Source: Hirundichthys speculiger
Lineage: Eukaryota; Chordata; Actinopteri; Beloniformes; Exocoetidae
Direction: 5' to 3'
DNA length: 64,000 nucleotides
Assembly (NCBI GenBank): GCA_018398805.1
Contig: JAGFBZ010000560.1
Span: forward strand, 647,501 to 711,500
Of the stretch, positions 52,973 to 62,756 are shown piece by piece (positions within the stretch are counted from its first letter, which is position 1; the number at the start of each line of letters is the position of its first letter). The notes beneath the pieces are model-generated. The model was not told the origin of the DNA. It did no database searches and saw nothing but the letters and a program-made list of their open reading frames with translations. Made by a program: the position numbers and the translations under genes.

Positions 52973-53033
52973 ATTTCACCACCCTGTCCGTCGTAGATAA
53001 CTTCGGCTCATCATTCGGCTTGTTTTCGGACAT
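52973..53033 (-). CDS. ppp3ca: ppp3ca coding exon 1 (start codon)
   Basis: Twenty codons, MSENKPNDEPKLSTTDRVVK, plus one base of the next codon. The stretch PKLSTTDRVVK matches the amino terminus of vertebrate calcineurin A alpha; the few residues before it diverge from the mammalian MSEPKAID, giving one extra residue. The donor is AAAT|GTAAGT (intron bases rc of 52967-52972). Joining to exon 2 makes KSVPFPP, where the mammalian protein has KAVPFPP. The ATG has a purine at -3. The frame stays open for 39 codons upstream to 53150 but contains no ATG (its first codon is GTG), so 53033 is the first in-frame ATG and is the chosen start. The 5' UTR and promoter lie to the right. A (TG/TA)n microsatellite starts immediately inside the intron. 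Confidence 0.93.
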
Positions 53034-53400
53034 TTCCAGTGTGATATAAAAATTGAGATTTAGCAGAAACGAGACTGAAGGCGGTCCCTGCGTTGCTCTT
53101 GCCGAACAACTCTTGAGTCTATCCGAGAAAAGAGACCGCAGTGATCTCACTCGGTCCCCTCAGCGGCCAAAAATACTTGCAACAGGGTTACAATTTCACC
53201 GCTGGAGCTGCAGGAGCTGCTCTGACTGATTTACTGTTACTGTATCAAGTTGTCTCAGCGCAGTGGACAGTCGAACGTGCTCCCGGTCAGGGCCCGCCCC
53301 CTCAGCGGCTACACGCCCTTCCTATTGGTGGAGAGCGACGACGACTCGCCTCTGTGCCTGCACATTGACTTTTATCAAAGGGGGTGTCTCTGCGTCCGTC
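53034..53400 (-). promoter_or_regulatory. ppp3ca: ppp3ca 5' UTR and probable core promoter
   Basis: This block upstream of the ppp3ca start codon is richer in G+C than the surrounding intron. It contains a GC box (GGGCCCGCCCC near 53290-53300) and an inverted CCAAT box (ATTGG at 53324-53328, which reads CCAAT on the gene strand), about 290 bp from the start codon. No TATA box is evident. This composition suits a housekeeping-type dispersed promoter. The exact transcription start cannot be read from sequence; a position near 53150-53250 is inference. Confidence 0.5.
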
Positions 53401-53478
53401 TGTTACATACTGGTGTAAATAAACTGTAATAAACTTTTGAACAAATGTTGAATGAAATGGGGGGGAAAAAAAATCAAA

Positions 53479-54560
53479 CAATTCAATTCAATTCAATTTT
53501 ATTTGCATAGCGTCTGTTACAATGTCAGTTGTCTCTAGGCACTTTACAGAGACCCAGAGCATGACCCACGAGCAAATATCATTAACTAAAATTATAATAA
53601 TAAATCAAAATCAATGAAAATGGCAAGTAAAAAAACTCCCACAGAGGGAGAAAAAAATAAAGATAGTAAAGGGAGTAAAGATAAGCAGGACCTGGCTCAT
53701 ATGGGGGGGACCTTCCTGCCGAAGGCCAGCCGGGTAAAGAAAGAAAAGAGGAGAGACAGGACAGAGAGAGGAGAGCACACAAATGACTAAATATAATGAC
53801 CATATAAACATAAACAGATGGAGGTAGCAGCACTGAGATGAGATGGTCAGAGGACCAGGTCGCCGATCACCACGCCAGTCGGCACCCCGAACACATCTAC
53901 ACTCACAAGTGGAGGGGAACCCCGGGATGGCCAGGGGATGGAACTGCAAGTGAGAATGCAACCCAGGAAACTCTGGCCTGCAAATACACAGAGAAAAAAA
54001 AGAGGGGCAAAAAGTAAGGAAAGTAAAGATATGGAGCACAGCTACAGTAACAAGGTGCTCCCAATTAATTATGAATGAGCTGGAGGACGAGGAAGGGAGG
54101 AGGAAAGGGAAGGAAAAGGGGAAGAGCAGATCATGTTGGCGTCCCCCTGCAGCGTAGGCCTATAGCAGCATAGCTATGACGAAGCTGTGATTAAGACGAG
54201 CTACTCTAGTCTGAGCTCCTACAACTATGGCTATAACTATTAACCCCTACACACTATAGTTTAGACTAACTGTAGGCTTTACTGAACAGAAATGTTTTCA
54301 ATTTATTTTTAAAGATGGAGGTGGTGTCAGCCTCCTGAACCCAAAATGGTAGCTGGTTCCATAAAAAAGGTGCCTGGTGGCAGAAGGCCCGTCCTCCAAA
54401 CCTACTTTTGGATATTCTAGGAATCCTGCACTCTGAGAGCGGAGAGCTCTATTTGACGCATAACGTGCTATCAAGTCTTGTAAATAGCGCGGAGCTAGGC
54501 CATTAAGGGCCTTATATGCAAGAAGCAGAATTTTAAACTCAATTTCGAAAACAAACAAGC
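53479..54560 (-). mobile_element. L2/CR1-like LINE 3' end (minus)
   Basis: Read on the minus strand, a frame near 54540 begins FKILLLAYKALNGLAPRYLQ followed by DLIARYASNRALRSQSAGF, the C-terminal region of ORF2 in L2/CR1-type fish LINEs; after a shift it continues with FLWNQLPFWV-like and KLKTFLFSKAYS-like text. The 3' UTR runs to 53479 and ends in tandem TTGAA units on the element strand. It is 5'-truncated and frameshifted. It lies between the ppp3ca promoter and bank1. Confidence 0.75.
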
Positions 54561-54744
54561 ATCTGACAGTTAATTAAAAAAGTCAAACTAACAAGCCAAT
54601 ATATGCTGACTATAGGGTTTGCAAGCAGATGTTATGCTGGTAATTTTACAAATAAATGGTTTCTACATGTGTTTTTGCTTAAAAAAAATTGAAACACATC
54701 ATTGAACAAATAACCAAATAAAACTGAATGTATCATTGTAAAAG

Positions 54745-55200
54745 TTCAGATATCGATGTGCCGTGCTTTGGGTGTGACAGAGGAGCTCAAGGTGGAGGTG
54801 GGAGTGCATCCAGGATCAGCTCTGAGCCCCTTCTTGTTTGCTGTGGTGACGGACAGGCTGACAGATGAGGTTAGACGGGAATCTCCATGGACTATGATGT
54901 TTGCAGATGACACTGTGATCTGTGGTGACAGCAGGAGAATCTAGAGAGATAAAGACAGTCAACAGTTTAAAAAAACAGAGAGTAAGGAAAAGAGATGAAG
55001 CAGGACGGTGAGATGGTCTGGACATGCAGAGAGGAGAGTCAGTGAATATATCTGTCGAAGGATGATGAGGTTGGAACTGCCAGGCAGGAGGAAGACCAGG
55101 GAGGAGATTTATGGATGTAGAGAAAGAGGACATGAAGATAGTTGGTGTGAGAGAAGAGAATGTAGAGGACAGAGAGAGATGGAGGAACCTTGAAGGGAAA
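54745..55200 (+). mobile_element. RTE-like LINE reverse transcriptase remnant
   Basis: The plus-strand frame at 54756-54944 reads GVTEELKVEVGVHPGSALSP then FLFAVVTDRLTDEVRRESPW and TMMFADDTVICGDSRR. FADD is the reverse transcriptase catalytic motif, and the context matches RTE/BovB-type elements common in fish. After a deletion, MRWSGHAERRVSEYICRRM and a GRRKTREE motif represent the C-terminal part of the ORF. Both ends are missing and several stops are present. Confidence 0.75.
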
Positions 55201-55424
55201 AGTGAAAACGAAAAGACGATTCATTTTATAAAATTACTGCATAAAGTCAAACATTGTGGCGCAGAAAGAAAAAGTAATAAAAGCATTAATTACCAGGGGG
55301 GAAAATATTACAACAGTCCTATAATAACAGTTTGACAAAAAAGATTTTAAAAAGTTTTAAGTTGTTGGATCTGAGAAGTAATTCTCACTCTCTTTTTTTC
55401 TTTTAATTTTTTATTTTCCTGTTT

Positions 55425-56345
55425 TTGGCCACAGTATACACTGCTTGGCCAAGAATAAAAAAATAAGATCTAACCCAAACTGGTTTCGAGAGGAGCTCCT
55501 CATTCCTCAAACAACCATAATCAGACGACACATCCTGTGGTTGCTCTGTTTCACAAAGGTCGAATCACTGGTCTGCATCAAGCAAACCGAACAACTAAGG
55601 AGTCTGCTGAAACTAATAAATCTGTCCAAATCATTATCAAAACCCAGAAGGACAGCAGTGACATATTATCCACGAGGAAGAAATGTGATCCGAAAAGAAT
55701 CTTAAATGATCTTAAATGATCATTATGCACGTGCTGAAACACAATCACCGGAGAAAGCTGGAGCGTTTTCCAGATACACATGACAAAGAGAAGTCAAAGT
55801 AGCCTTAAGAAAACCATTCATCTTTGAGGCTAATCGAAAGAAAAAGGCTTCACTTTCCCGGGGCGCATATAGATTGGTCTGGAGCAGCAGGAAAAGGGAC
55901 ATGAGATCTGATGAGTCCAGATTTACCCTCTTCCAGATTGATGGGCTCATTGGGATAAGACGGACAGCAGATTAAGTGATGCAACCATCATCACTAGTGG
56001 CTGCTTTCCAAGTCCGTGGACACGGCATAATGATGCAGGGTTGTTTTTTACTCGGGCAGCAGTCGCAGGCTCGGCATCTCACATGCCCGAAAAATAATGA
56101 GGTCAGCTGAATAGATGCGTATCCTAAATGAGCAGGTTTGTTCACGAGTTGTTTTTTGTTTTCCTGCTCCCGGTGCCACGGGCATATTTCAGCACGACAG
56201 CGTCAGGATTCATCAGGCTCAAGCTGTAAAAGCAGAAAAAGTGTTTTTTTCCACACACAGATTGATGACCAGAGGTCCAGACCTGAAGTCTTTGGGATTA
56301 GCCTTATCGTTTATGCAAGATGCTGACGTAAAATGTAAAATGAAT
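55425..56345 (+). mobile_element. Tc1-like transposon remnant (plus)
   Basis: Successive fragments, in changing frames, match the fish Tc1-like DD34E transposase: FHKGRITGLHQANRTTKESA (DNA-binding region, from about 55546), RKPFIFEANRKKKASLSRGA, KRDMRSDESRFTLFQIDG at about 55890-55945, RGHGIMMQGCF, and further on ILNEQV with TGIFQHDSVRIHQAQAVK. Frameshifts and an internal deletion kill the frame. It belongs to the same family as the copy at 6625-7625 but in the opposite orientation. Confidence 0.75.
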
Positions 56346-57660
56346 GCACATCCAGGTGGAGATAAAATTTTTTTTTAATCAAGTTTATGAAGACTATGGC
56401 ACGGTAAATGTGTGCTGTAATCAGAGTTTAAGGTGAAAAGGTGGCAGGGTTGGCGCCACGGCTCCATCCCAAACAGACACATCTCCGGAAAAGTCTGCCC
56501 AAAATATTCACGATCCCATGAAGATAAACCTTCCTAATCTTATCCACGCTATGTCCTTTCCACTGGCACCACCCTCAGGACAGGACTTGCTGTCTCACTT
56601 TTGTTTGTCCAGCCCGATGATAACACTATCAACATCTATTTTAGGCCGAGTTTCCCACCTTATATTTGCTTTTCTTTTCCCCCCTTCACGACACCAGTTA
56701 CGGCTGCCGTGTGCCCGCCTGTTCATGGCTTGATCGGCTGAACTCACCACAGATGTGAAATAAGATTTATGTCCAGTGGTTTTGTGAGCAACAGAGTGAA
56801 AGTGTGTAGAACTGAGAAGTGCAGTGTGAGTCACCTCACACACAGCACCGGAAATTTGCATAAGTAAGACCTCAAATTTGACTTTCACTTCTTCCTTTTT
56901 TTTTTTTTTTTTTTTCTCTCAACATTTGTGCGTTTGACTTTCGCCACCAGAAACAGGCCGGGGGAGAATGCCATTAGCGAGATGCTGCTGTGGTGTGAGT
57001 CAGTTGTTTGGCAGGCGGGGGCCGTTAATGAAGGCGTGAGCTTTACATTTCTCTCAGTCGGAGACTTTGCGTGCGGCAGGTCAGAGCATCCTTTTATCTG
57101 CGCCTGCACCGGAGACATTCACACCAGGCCATTAGTTTTAACACGCCTCGGGCTCCAGGGCGCCGATTCGCACCGGGACTTAATTAAACTGTGGTCAAAA
57201 GCGCAGCTCCGGCTCTTCATTTTATGGTTACCTGCTCTCTGTTTGACAGTCACCTTTGTTATTTCTGTTTTACTTTCATTTTTTTTTTTTTACTTACATG
57301 CCCAGTATTCTGTTTTCATACGAGGTATGTCACTGTAAAATAAGCAAAGCTGTGAGTTAACGATAGTTTTCAGGCTCAAGTTTAAAATATTTAATCTGTT
57401 CGGGTTTGAATTTTATCACTTGAAGGGAAAACTTCAATTACTCAAAATGTCTCCGAGCAAAGTTCCTTGTTCAGGGATTCCAGATACACTGACCATTTTC
57501 ATTTTACTGCACCACCTCCTTCAGTCAATAAAGATTACCCAGATATTGCCTTTTTATAACTTCATGTTTCATTACTGCATGTTTATAGCAACCATTTTTT
57601 TCACACCGGTTCCGGTGGCTCCAGTGTAACGTTCACAGCCAAACTGAGCTTGTGAAACTA
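56346..57660. other. Intergenic, no recognised feature
   Basis: Between the Tc1 remnant and the AT-rich transposon upstream of bank1. T-runs lie at 56898-56917 and 57279-57290. Overlapping open frames on the two strands at 56885-57338 (up to 136 codons) have no known domain. Confidence 0.5.
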
Positions 57661-58304
57661 CACTGTAAAATAAAATTGTAATATAACAGAATTTTGCTGT
57701 CTATTTAACAGATTTTTTTTCTGTATTTTTTAAAATATCATTTAATTTACAAAAATAGACTGTGATTTTACATGTCAAATGTAAAATAACATTAAATCAC
57801 TGTAACTGAAAACACAATATTTCTGGTCTTTTACAAGTAAACCATTAGAAATACATATATTTATTGTTAAAATACGTTCACAAATATATCGTAATTTCAC
57901 AAATATTTGTATGTTATTTAAGGGAATAAACTGTAAAATTCAACTTTAAAACTCTAAAAAAAAAAAATTCTACAAATTCTTTTCATAAGATAATGTCATT
58001 AAAACCAATTAATAACAGCACATTTCTGTAAATTCAAGCATTATTATTCATAATACAGCATTTACTTACCATATTTCTAGGTAATTTAATTGTTTTAAAA
58101 TATGAAAATGTTTCTAATTAAATGTTAAAAACAACCTGAAAATTAGGCAAAATCTTGTTAAAATTACAACTACAAACTGTATTTTAATTATGGAAAAAAA
58201 ACTGTATTTTTATGAGAAAGTAATTTTCTGTTATTTCACCGTATTTTTCTGGCGCCCCAGCTACCGGAAAATTATCATTTTTTTAAAGATTTTTTTTTAC
58301 AGTG
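57661..58304. mobile_element. AT-rich DNA transposon just upstream of bank1
   Basis: A 644-bp element with ends CACTGTAAAATAAAATTGTA and, on the other strand, CACTGTAAAAAAAAATCTTT, followed inside the right arm by CTGGCGCCCCAGCTACCGG. It is flanked by TA at 57659-57660 and 58305-58306. The interior is full of CTGTAAAAT-type repeats and has no coding capacity. TA target duplications are compatible with mariner-like elements, but the superfamily is not assigned. Its right end is about 260 bp from the bank1 start codon. Confidence 0.75.
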
Positions 58305-58562
58305 TACTTCTCTGTGTCTTAAAGCGTTTTGACGTCGTCCCACTCAAACGAATCTGTCGACATGACTGCAACCGAACTGTCTGATTCTGTTTTAGAAAAT
58401 AAACCGTCACCAGGACAGGGAGCAGGCTGAAAAAAAAAAAAAAAAAAACATATCAGGACACATGAGGAAACTCCCACTTATCTGGCCCCGTCATGACAAT
58501 AGCCCCGCTGTTTTTCCTGTTACTGTGAGGTGAGGCTCGCCGACAAGCACAGCACTGTAGAG
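58305..58562 (+). promoter_or_regulatory. bank1: bank1 proximal upstream region and 5' UTR
   Basis: The 258 bp between the transposon and the bank1 ATG hold the expected 5' UTR and core promoter. No TATA box is obvious. It includes an A-run (58430-58448) and ATGAGGAAACTCCC (58463-58476), whose GAGGAA core resembles an ETS-type site; ETS factors such as PU.1 drive many B-cell genes, but a single short match is weak evidence. Confidence 0.35.
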
Positions 58563-58575
58563 ATGAGCCAGACAG
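58563..58575 (+). CDS. bank1: bank1 coding exon 1
   Basis: ATG AGC CAG ACA plus one base (MSQT, phase 1), followed by a consensus donor GTGAGC. With exon 2 it reads MSQTAEDLLIIYETEAKQW. The ATG has a purine at -3. The exon is much shorter than mammalian BANK1 exon 1, which encodes a proline-rich N-terminus of about 30 residues. The start is inferred from reading phase, since so few codons give no homology of their own; an alternative upstream first exon is possible. Confidence 0.65.
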
Positions 58576-58727
58576 GTGAGCGGTGTCTTTTCTTTTTAAA
58601 TTCATTCACTTGTTACCACACATATCGGCTGATCTTGCTGATCTATGATTCTCTCTGTCAGAAAGCAGCTTAAACATATCTGTTCGACTGCCTGGTCGCT
58701 GATGGACCGCTCTTGTTTTTCCCACAG
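58576..58727 (+). other. bank1 intron 1
   Basis: A 152-bp intron from GTGAGC to a pyrimidine-rich TTTTTCCCACAG. Nothing else recognised. Confidence 0.7.
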
Positions 58728-59123
58728 CTGAGGATTTGCTTATCATCTACGAGACAGAGGCAAAGCAATGGGCGTCCTACCTCCAGTCGGTTTTCACCGG
58801 TCCGGTCTCGGAGGCCGGGATCTGCTGCTATGATATTTCTACGGTGACCAGCCGGAGGGATGACTTTCTCAGGCTGGCCCGCTACGCCTGCAAGCTTCTG
58901 ATACTCACCAAGGGCATGCTGGAGGGTCTCTGCCAGCTGCAGCGGTTCTTCCTCTGCCGGGTGTTGAGCCCCGCCGCTCATGTGGTGGTGCTGCTGTGTG
59001 GGGTGGACAGCCTGGCCCCGCTGCTGGACCGGGTGCCCCTGGACAGCGACGAGTGCCTGCAGATCTCCAGTGAACAAGAAGCTGCTGAGTACCTGTCCTC
59101 TGTGGTTGACATCGTGAGAAAAG
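58728..59123 (+). CDS. bank1: bank1 coding exon 2 (TIR-like domain)
   Basis: BANK1 is a B-cell cytoplasmic scaffold that links the B-cell receptor kinase LYN to IP3 receptors and phospholipase C signalling. The exon encodes 131 codons beginning AEDLLIIYETEAKQWASYLQ, which aligns with human KDIIMIYEEDAEEWALYLTE. Further matches are YACKLLILTKGMLEGL (human YKCKLLILSNSLLRDL), VVVLLCGVDS (human VVTLLCGVKS) and ISSEQEAAEYLSSVVDIV (human ISTEQEPEDYISVIQSII). Acceptor TTTTTCCCACAG ends at 58727 and donor GTATGG starts at 59124; phase 1 at both ends. The exon covers essentially the whole TIR-like fold shared with BCAP/PIK3AP1. No stop or frameshift. BCAP is the alternative, but the residue matches and the ppp3ca neighbour favour bank1. 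Confidence 0.93.
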
Positions 59124-59729
59124 GTATGGCATCCCCCTTTCTCCCTAAAATCCCTGATGACTGTTGGGCCTTTTAGCGAGTCCATCGGCTTCTACAGGGT
59201 GACTGTCCATTGAGGGCCTCAAAATGAGCATTTATTTTTTTATTTTTTTATCTGGGCCATCCACATCAGAGGGCCCAAGTGGGCCATTCAAAAGAGCCAG
59301 CGTGGAAGGTTGAATGAGACCAGATGTTTTGCATGTGCACTCAAGATCTTTTAAATCTGAGTTGTTCCAGTTTGGCTGCTGCAGAGAGTTCTTTTACAAA
59401 TATAGTGAAATCTTAGCTGTGTAAGCTGCAGCATATAGTCTCAAACTAGAATACAATAAAGATCATGATGAAATAATTAGACAGGAGTTAAATGGCGCTG
59501 ATCTTTTCTTCATGCAGTCTCTCTCTCTGTTAGTGTCTCAGTCAATTTAGACTATAAATAAATGTCTACTGAATCTGTAAGGTTTTAATAAAATATCTGG
59601 TCAAAATATAAAGGAAATACAGTAGCGCAGCTTCCTTATCAGTATTTTTACAGATCTGTCATCTACAACGAGAGCCATCTCGTTGTAGAGGGTGGAGTCA
59701 GCCACCTTAAAATAATGTCCTCTTTCAAA
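59124..59729 (+). other. bank1 intron 2, first part
   Basis: AT-rich intron with a T-run-rich patch near 59232-59250. A perfect hairpin lies at 59663-59688 (11-bp arms, 4-base loop). No gene recognised. Confidence 0.6.
59663..59688. repeat. Perfect short hairpin
   Basis: CTACAACGAGA and TCTCGTTGTAG are exact inverted repeats of 11 bp around a GCCA loop, in bank1 intron 2, 34 bp left of the target duplication of the hAT element. Confidence 0.9.
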
Positions 59730-60770
59730 TAGGGATGGGAATTGATAAGATTTTTCAGATTCCGATTCCATTATCGATACTGTTTAACGATTTGATTCTA
59801 TATCAATTCTCATCGATTCTAATTTGGGAAAAAAGGAGAACTAACCGTTTTATTATCACCAATTTTTTTTAGTTAGAAATCATGACCTTACAAACTCAAC
59901 AGCGAGGTCAAAAGAGGCCCAAAGCCTGGATAACGTGAACTGTTGTAATATGTAAGTGTGCAAATACACAAGAATGTGTAACATTTTACTAACAGATTTT
60001 TCCTAATAGAAATGAAAAAAATCTCCCTTTTAAAAGGATATAATAGCTCACTAAGCACTCAAAAATAATAATAAGATAAATACTATCAAATACAACGGAA
60101 CAGTGCATAGTACAAATCTGCAAATACTATGAAGAATTAACAATTCTTTTGCAGAAAAATAATCATGTCTTCCAGCCTCTGAACCAGCCAGACTCTCTCT
60201 CTCAACATGGTCATCTTCTAAATGTAATGCAGAAGGCATTCGTTTAATAGCATAGCGTTAATGTTATAGCGTTTTTTACAAAGAAACACATAGGCAGCGG
60301 GATAGCTACTAACCAGAGTTGCCTTCCGTAGTAACCGCAGAGGTGATCTTAGCTTGGTTACTGCTGCTGGGTTGAGATCCATCAGTCCGAAGCGTCAAAA
60401 ACACGACACTCGTTATCGCATGTTGTGTGCGCAAATGTTTCTGCATGTTAGTCGTGTTCCCTCCCGACGCTGTTATCTCTACTTTACAATGACTGCTAGT
60501 TGCCTTGTTGCCATCTTTCTTTGGTGAAGTGAAGCCAAACTTTGGAGCGTTTGAACCTGGTGGGCGCCATTGTTGTTGTACAACTGCAATGCGCGTGCTA
60601 AACCGACGTAACTTAATCACGTAAGTGCTTTCTGGAATTGACTGTGCGTAACTTGCGTAAATTACATGAGATTCATGCTGGTTGGAATCGATAAGAGAAT
60701 CGCTGGATAAACTGCCAAACGATTCCATGGAATTGAAACACACGGAACCGGTTCTCGATTCCCAACCCCA
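59730..60770 (-). mobile_element. hAT element with a BED finger remnant
   Basis: A 1041-bp element with ends TAGGGATGGGAATTG and, on the other strand, TGGGGTTGGGAATCG (12 of 15 identical) and a perfect 8-bp duplication CTTTCAAA (59722-59729 and 60771-60778). The minus strand encodes GFTSPKKDGNKATSSHCKVE then ITASGGNTTNMQKHLRTQHA, a BED zinc finger of ZBED/hAT type. Where the family has a Cys pair there is only one Cys, with Ser at the first position, so the finger is damaged. No transposase core is left. Confidence 0.88.
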
Positions 60771-60778
60771 CTTTCAAA

Positions 60779-61845
60779 TTTATCCCAGTTTTTTTTCCAG
60801 TAATTTTTTTTTTTTTTTATCATAAAGGCTACTGGAGGACCAACTACTAATTGCTCATTAACCATCACCAAGTAATCAATTCCTGGTCAAATTTGATGAA
60901 ATAACTTCTGGTTAGTTCATTGATAATTAGGCAATGTATTCATGTGTTAGTGTTAATGAGCACCCAGGTACTTATACACACTAGTTACTAAGTAGTTGTG
61001 CATTTCCGCATCAGTTCTTGTGTTCTGTCAGAGAAAGTAGAAGATCATACTGGTAGGTTCATGAGTTTTGAGGCAGCCGTTTATTCAGTTATCCTTTCAG
61101 CTTTAGCGGTTAATCAGAATCAGCTCCTGATTGGCTCCTCATCCGTCCCGGTGTAATCTGACTCCGACAGGAAACATTTCAATGCCCGGAAACCTGTCCG
61201 CTGACTTTTTCACACGAAAAGTGTTTTGACGACCGACTTCCAGAGTTTTCCAGCACCTGGAGTGACTTTTTTTTTTTTTTTTTGATGATGCTGAATCTTT
61301 GTCACGTGTCTATCTTCTGCCCCACCAAATCATCCGCTTCCACCTCGCTCCCTTTTCCTAATTGCACTATTTGTGCAGAAATTCAAACCTAGCGAAGCGG
61401 GCTCGTGTTTAAACAGGTGTGAGCGCAGCAGGAACATCTCATGCAAATCTGGCCTCCACTCATTACGCGTTGCGAGCCATGCAAATTGGAGACGACGTCA
61501 TGGCGTTGACACAGCGAGCTGGCTCACGGCAGATTATCATAAACTGTTACATTTCAACCCAGAAGTACAAACAGCATTCATGCGGGATGTTTGCGCAGCG
61601 GGATATGGAAATGGCGTGTGACTCGGGTGAGCTTTGTGACAGGTTTCTGAAGGCTCTTGGGAAAATATTGTTTCCACAGAAACCTTGAAAATGCAATCAA
61701 AGCCTGTCGTTTCTGCTGGAATTAAATATGTGATAATAACAGCTGTGTCAGAAGAACCTCAGCTTGTATCCAAGCACATATCAGAGAGATTGTCGATCCA
61801 TAAACACATTCAGTGTCAGTTTTTTTTTTTCGGTTTTCTTTACAG
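60779..61845 (+). other. bank1 intron 2, last part
   Basis: No recognised repeat boundary or gene. T-runs at 60801-60819 and 61267-61283. Plus-strand open frames at 61373-61688 have no known domain. Ends in the exon 3 acceptor TTTCTTTACAG. Confidence 0.55.
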
Positions 61846-61976
61846 GAACGTCGGCCACATCATCGAACGTCAACCCCGTGACCCGGACGGCATCTGGACC
61901 AGAGCAGAAGGCCAAGCAGATGTTGCCGAGCGGAGACGATGGGGTTGCGGTGGTGCCCTCAAGAGTCGCCTGCGGG
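61846..61976 (+). CDS. bank1: bank1 coding exon 3 (linker to DBB region)
   Basis: Acceptor TTTCTTTACAG ends at 61845; donor GTGAGA starts at 61977. The exon completes a Gly codon and reads 43 codons beginning TSATSSNVNPVTRTASGP and ending DDGVAVVPSRVACG. The last part, VAVVPSRVACG, aligns with human LAVVLPTEIPCEN at the start of the DBB (Dof/BCAP/BANK) region; the rest is a low-complexity linker, which also diverges between vertebrates. Entry phase 1 and exit phase 0 agree with the neighbouring exons. The 75-bp intron 3 follows. Confidence 0.88.
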
Positions 61977-62051
61977 GTGAGACACACTCCTTTAGCAGTC
62001 CAGTCCGCTGATCCGTAAAGCACTCATGACACCGCGCGGTCTGCTTGGCAG
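61977..62051 (+). other. bank1 intron 3
   Basis: A 75-bp intron, short as is common in compact fish genes, from GTGAGA to CTTGGCAG. Confidence 0.8.
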
Positions 62052-62190
62052 AGCTCCGCCGAGGTGTTCGTCCTCCTGAAAAACGAGCCCGCTGGCTGCG
62101 ACTGCCAGGTTGAGCTCAGCACCGAGGCTCAGAGGGTGACGGTGAAGCCCGCTCGCTGGAACCAGCACGTCCTGTGCATCAGCGCACCAG
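62052..62190 (+). CDS. bank1: bank1 coding exon 4 (DBB region)
   Basis: Acceptor CTTGGCAG ends at 62051 and donor GTGAGC starts at 62191. It encodes 46 codons from SSAEVFVLLKNEPAGCDCQV through RWNQHVLCISAP, exit phase 1. This aligns with human PGEIFIILRDEVIGDTVEVE and LWNKKVWCMKA, inside the DBB region, a transcription factor IPT/TIG-like fold shared by Dof, BCAP and BANK1. It is the last exon in the window; the remaining DBB strand region, ankyrin repeats and C-terminal tyrosine motifs must lie to the right. A hAT element begins 22 bp after this exon. Confidence 0.9.
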
Positions 62191-62756
62191 GTGAGCGAAA
62201 CGAACCACACCTGGAGGCGGGCGGATCGATCCAAATATCGACAATATCGATGCCAACACTGGTATTGATATCGAACGATACTCGTGTAAAAAAGATCGAT
62301 ACTCTTTTTCTCTCCCACAAGAAAGACAAAGAAAAAGGAATGTGGTTTGGCTGTATTTTAATCCCAAAAACGAAATAACGGCAAGTTGTTCAGGTTGTAA
62401 AAAAGTTGTAAAATAAAGTGGAAACACAACAAATTTATTTTAGCAAACAAAAAACCATGCGCAAGAGAATGAAGAACTGCAGAAATGAAGAGAGAAGGGG
62501 AGACATCCCCCCATCCCTGACAGACTCTCAACCCTGACAGACGTCATTGGCAGACGCCTTTCAGTCCAACAGAGTATCCAGGTAGATAAGAGTGGTCATC
62601 CTCAGCATCAATTCATATTAACTTAAAAGTACATGTTACTTAAGTCATATGTAACTAGAGCCAACTCAAAAAAAAAAAAATTCAGACCTTGAAATAACCC
62701 AGTACATGTCATGTATCCCATTGAAAGGTGTTATCTAAGATAAAATAACATTAAAT

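Noticed and set aside
53034..53150. N-terminal extension of ppp3ca in the same frame
   Set aside because: The frame is open for 39 codons upstream but starts at GTG and contains no ATG; the known calcineurin A start aligns with the ATG at 53033.
58728..59123. Assignment of the TIR-like exon to pik3ap1 (BCAP)
   Set aside because: Residue matches such as LLIIYETEAKQW, CKLLILTKG and ISSEQEAAEYLS fit BANK1 better, and ppp3ca is the known neighbour of BANK1.
58670..59185. 171-codon minus-strand open frame opposite bank1 exon 2
   Set aside because: It is the antisense shadow of the GC-rich TIR-like exon.
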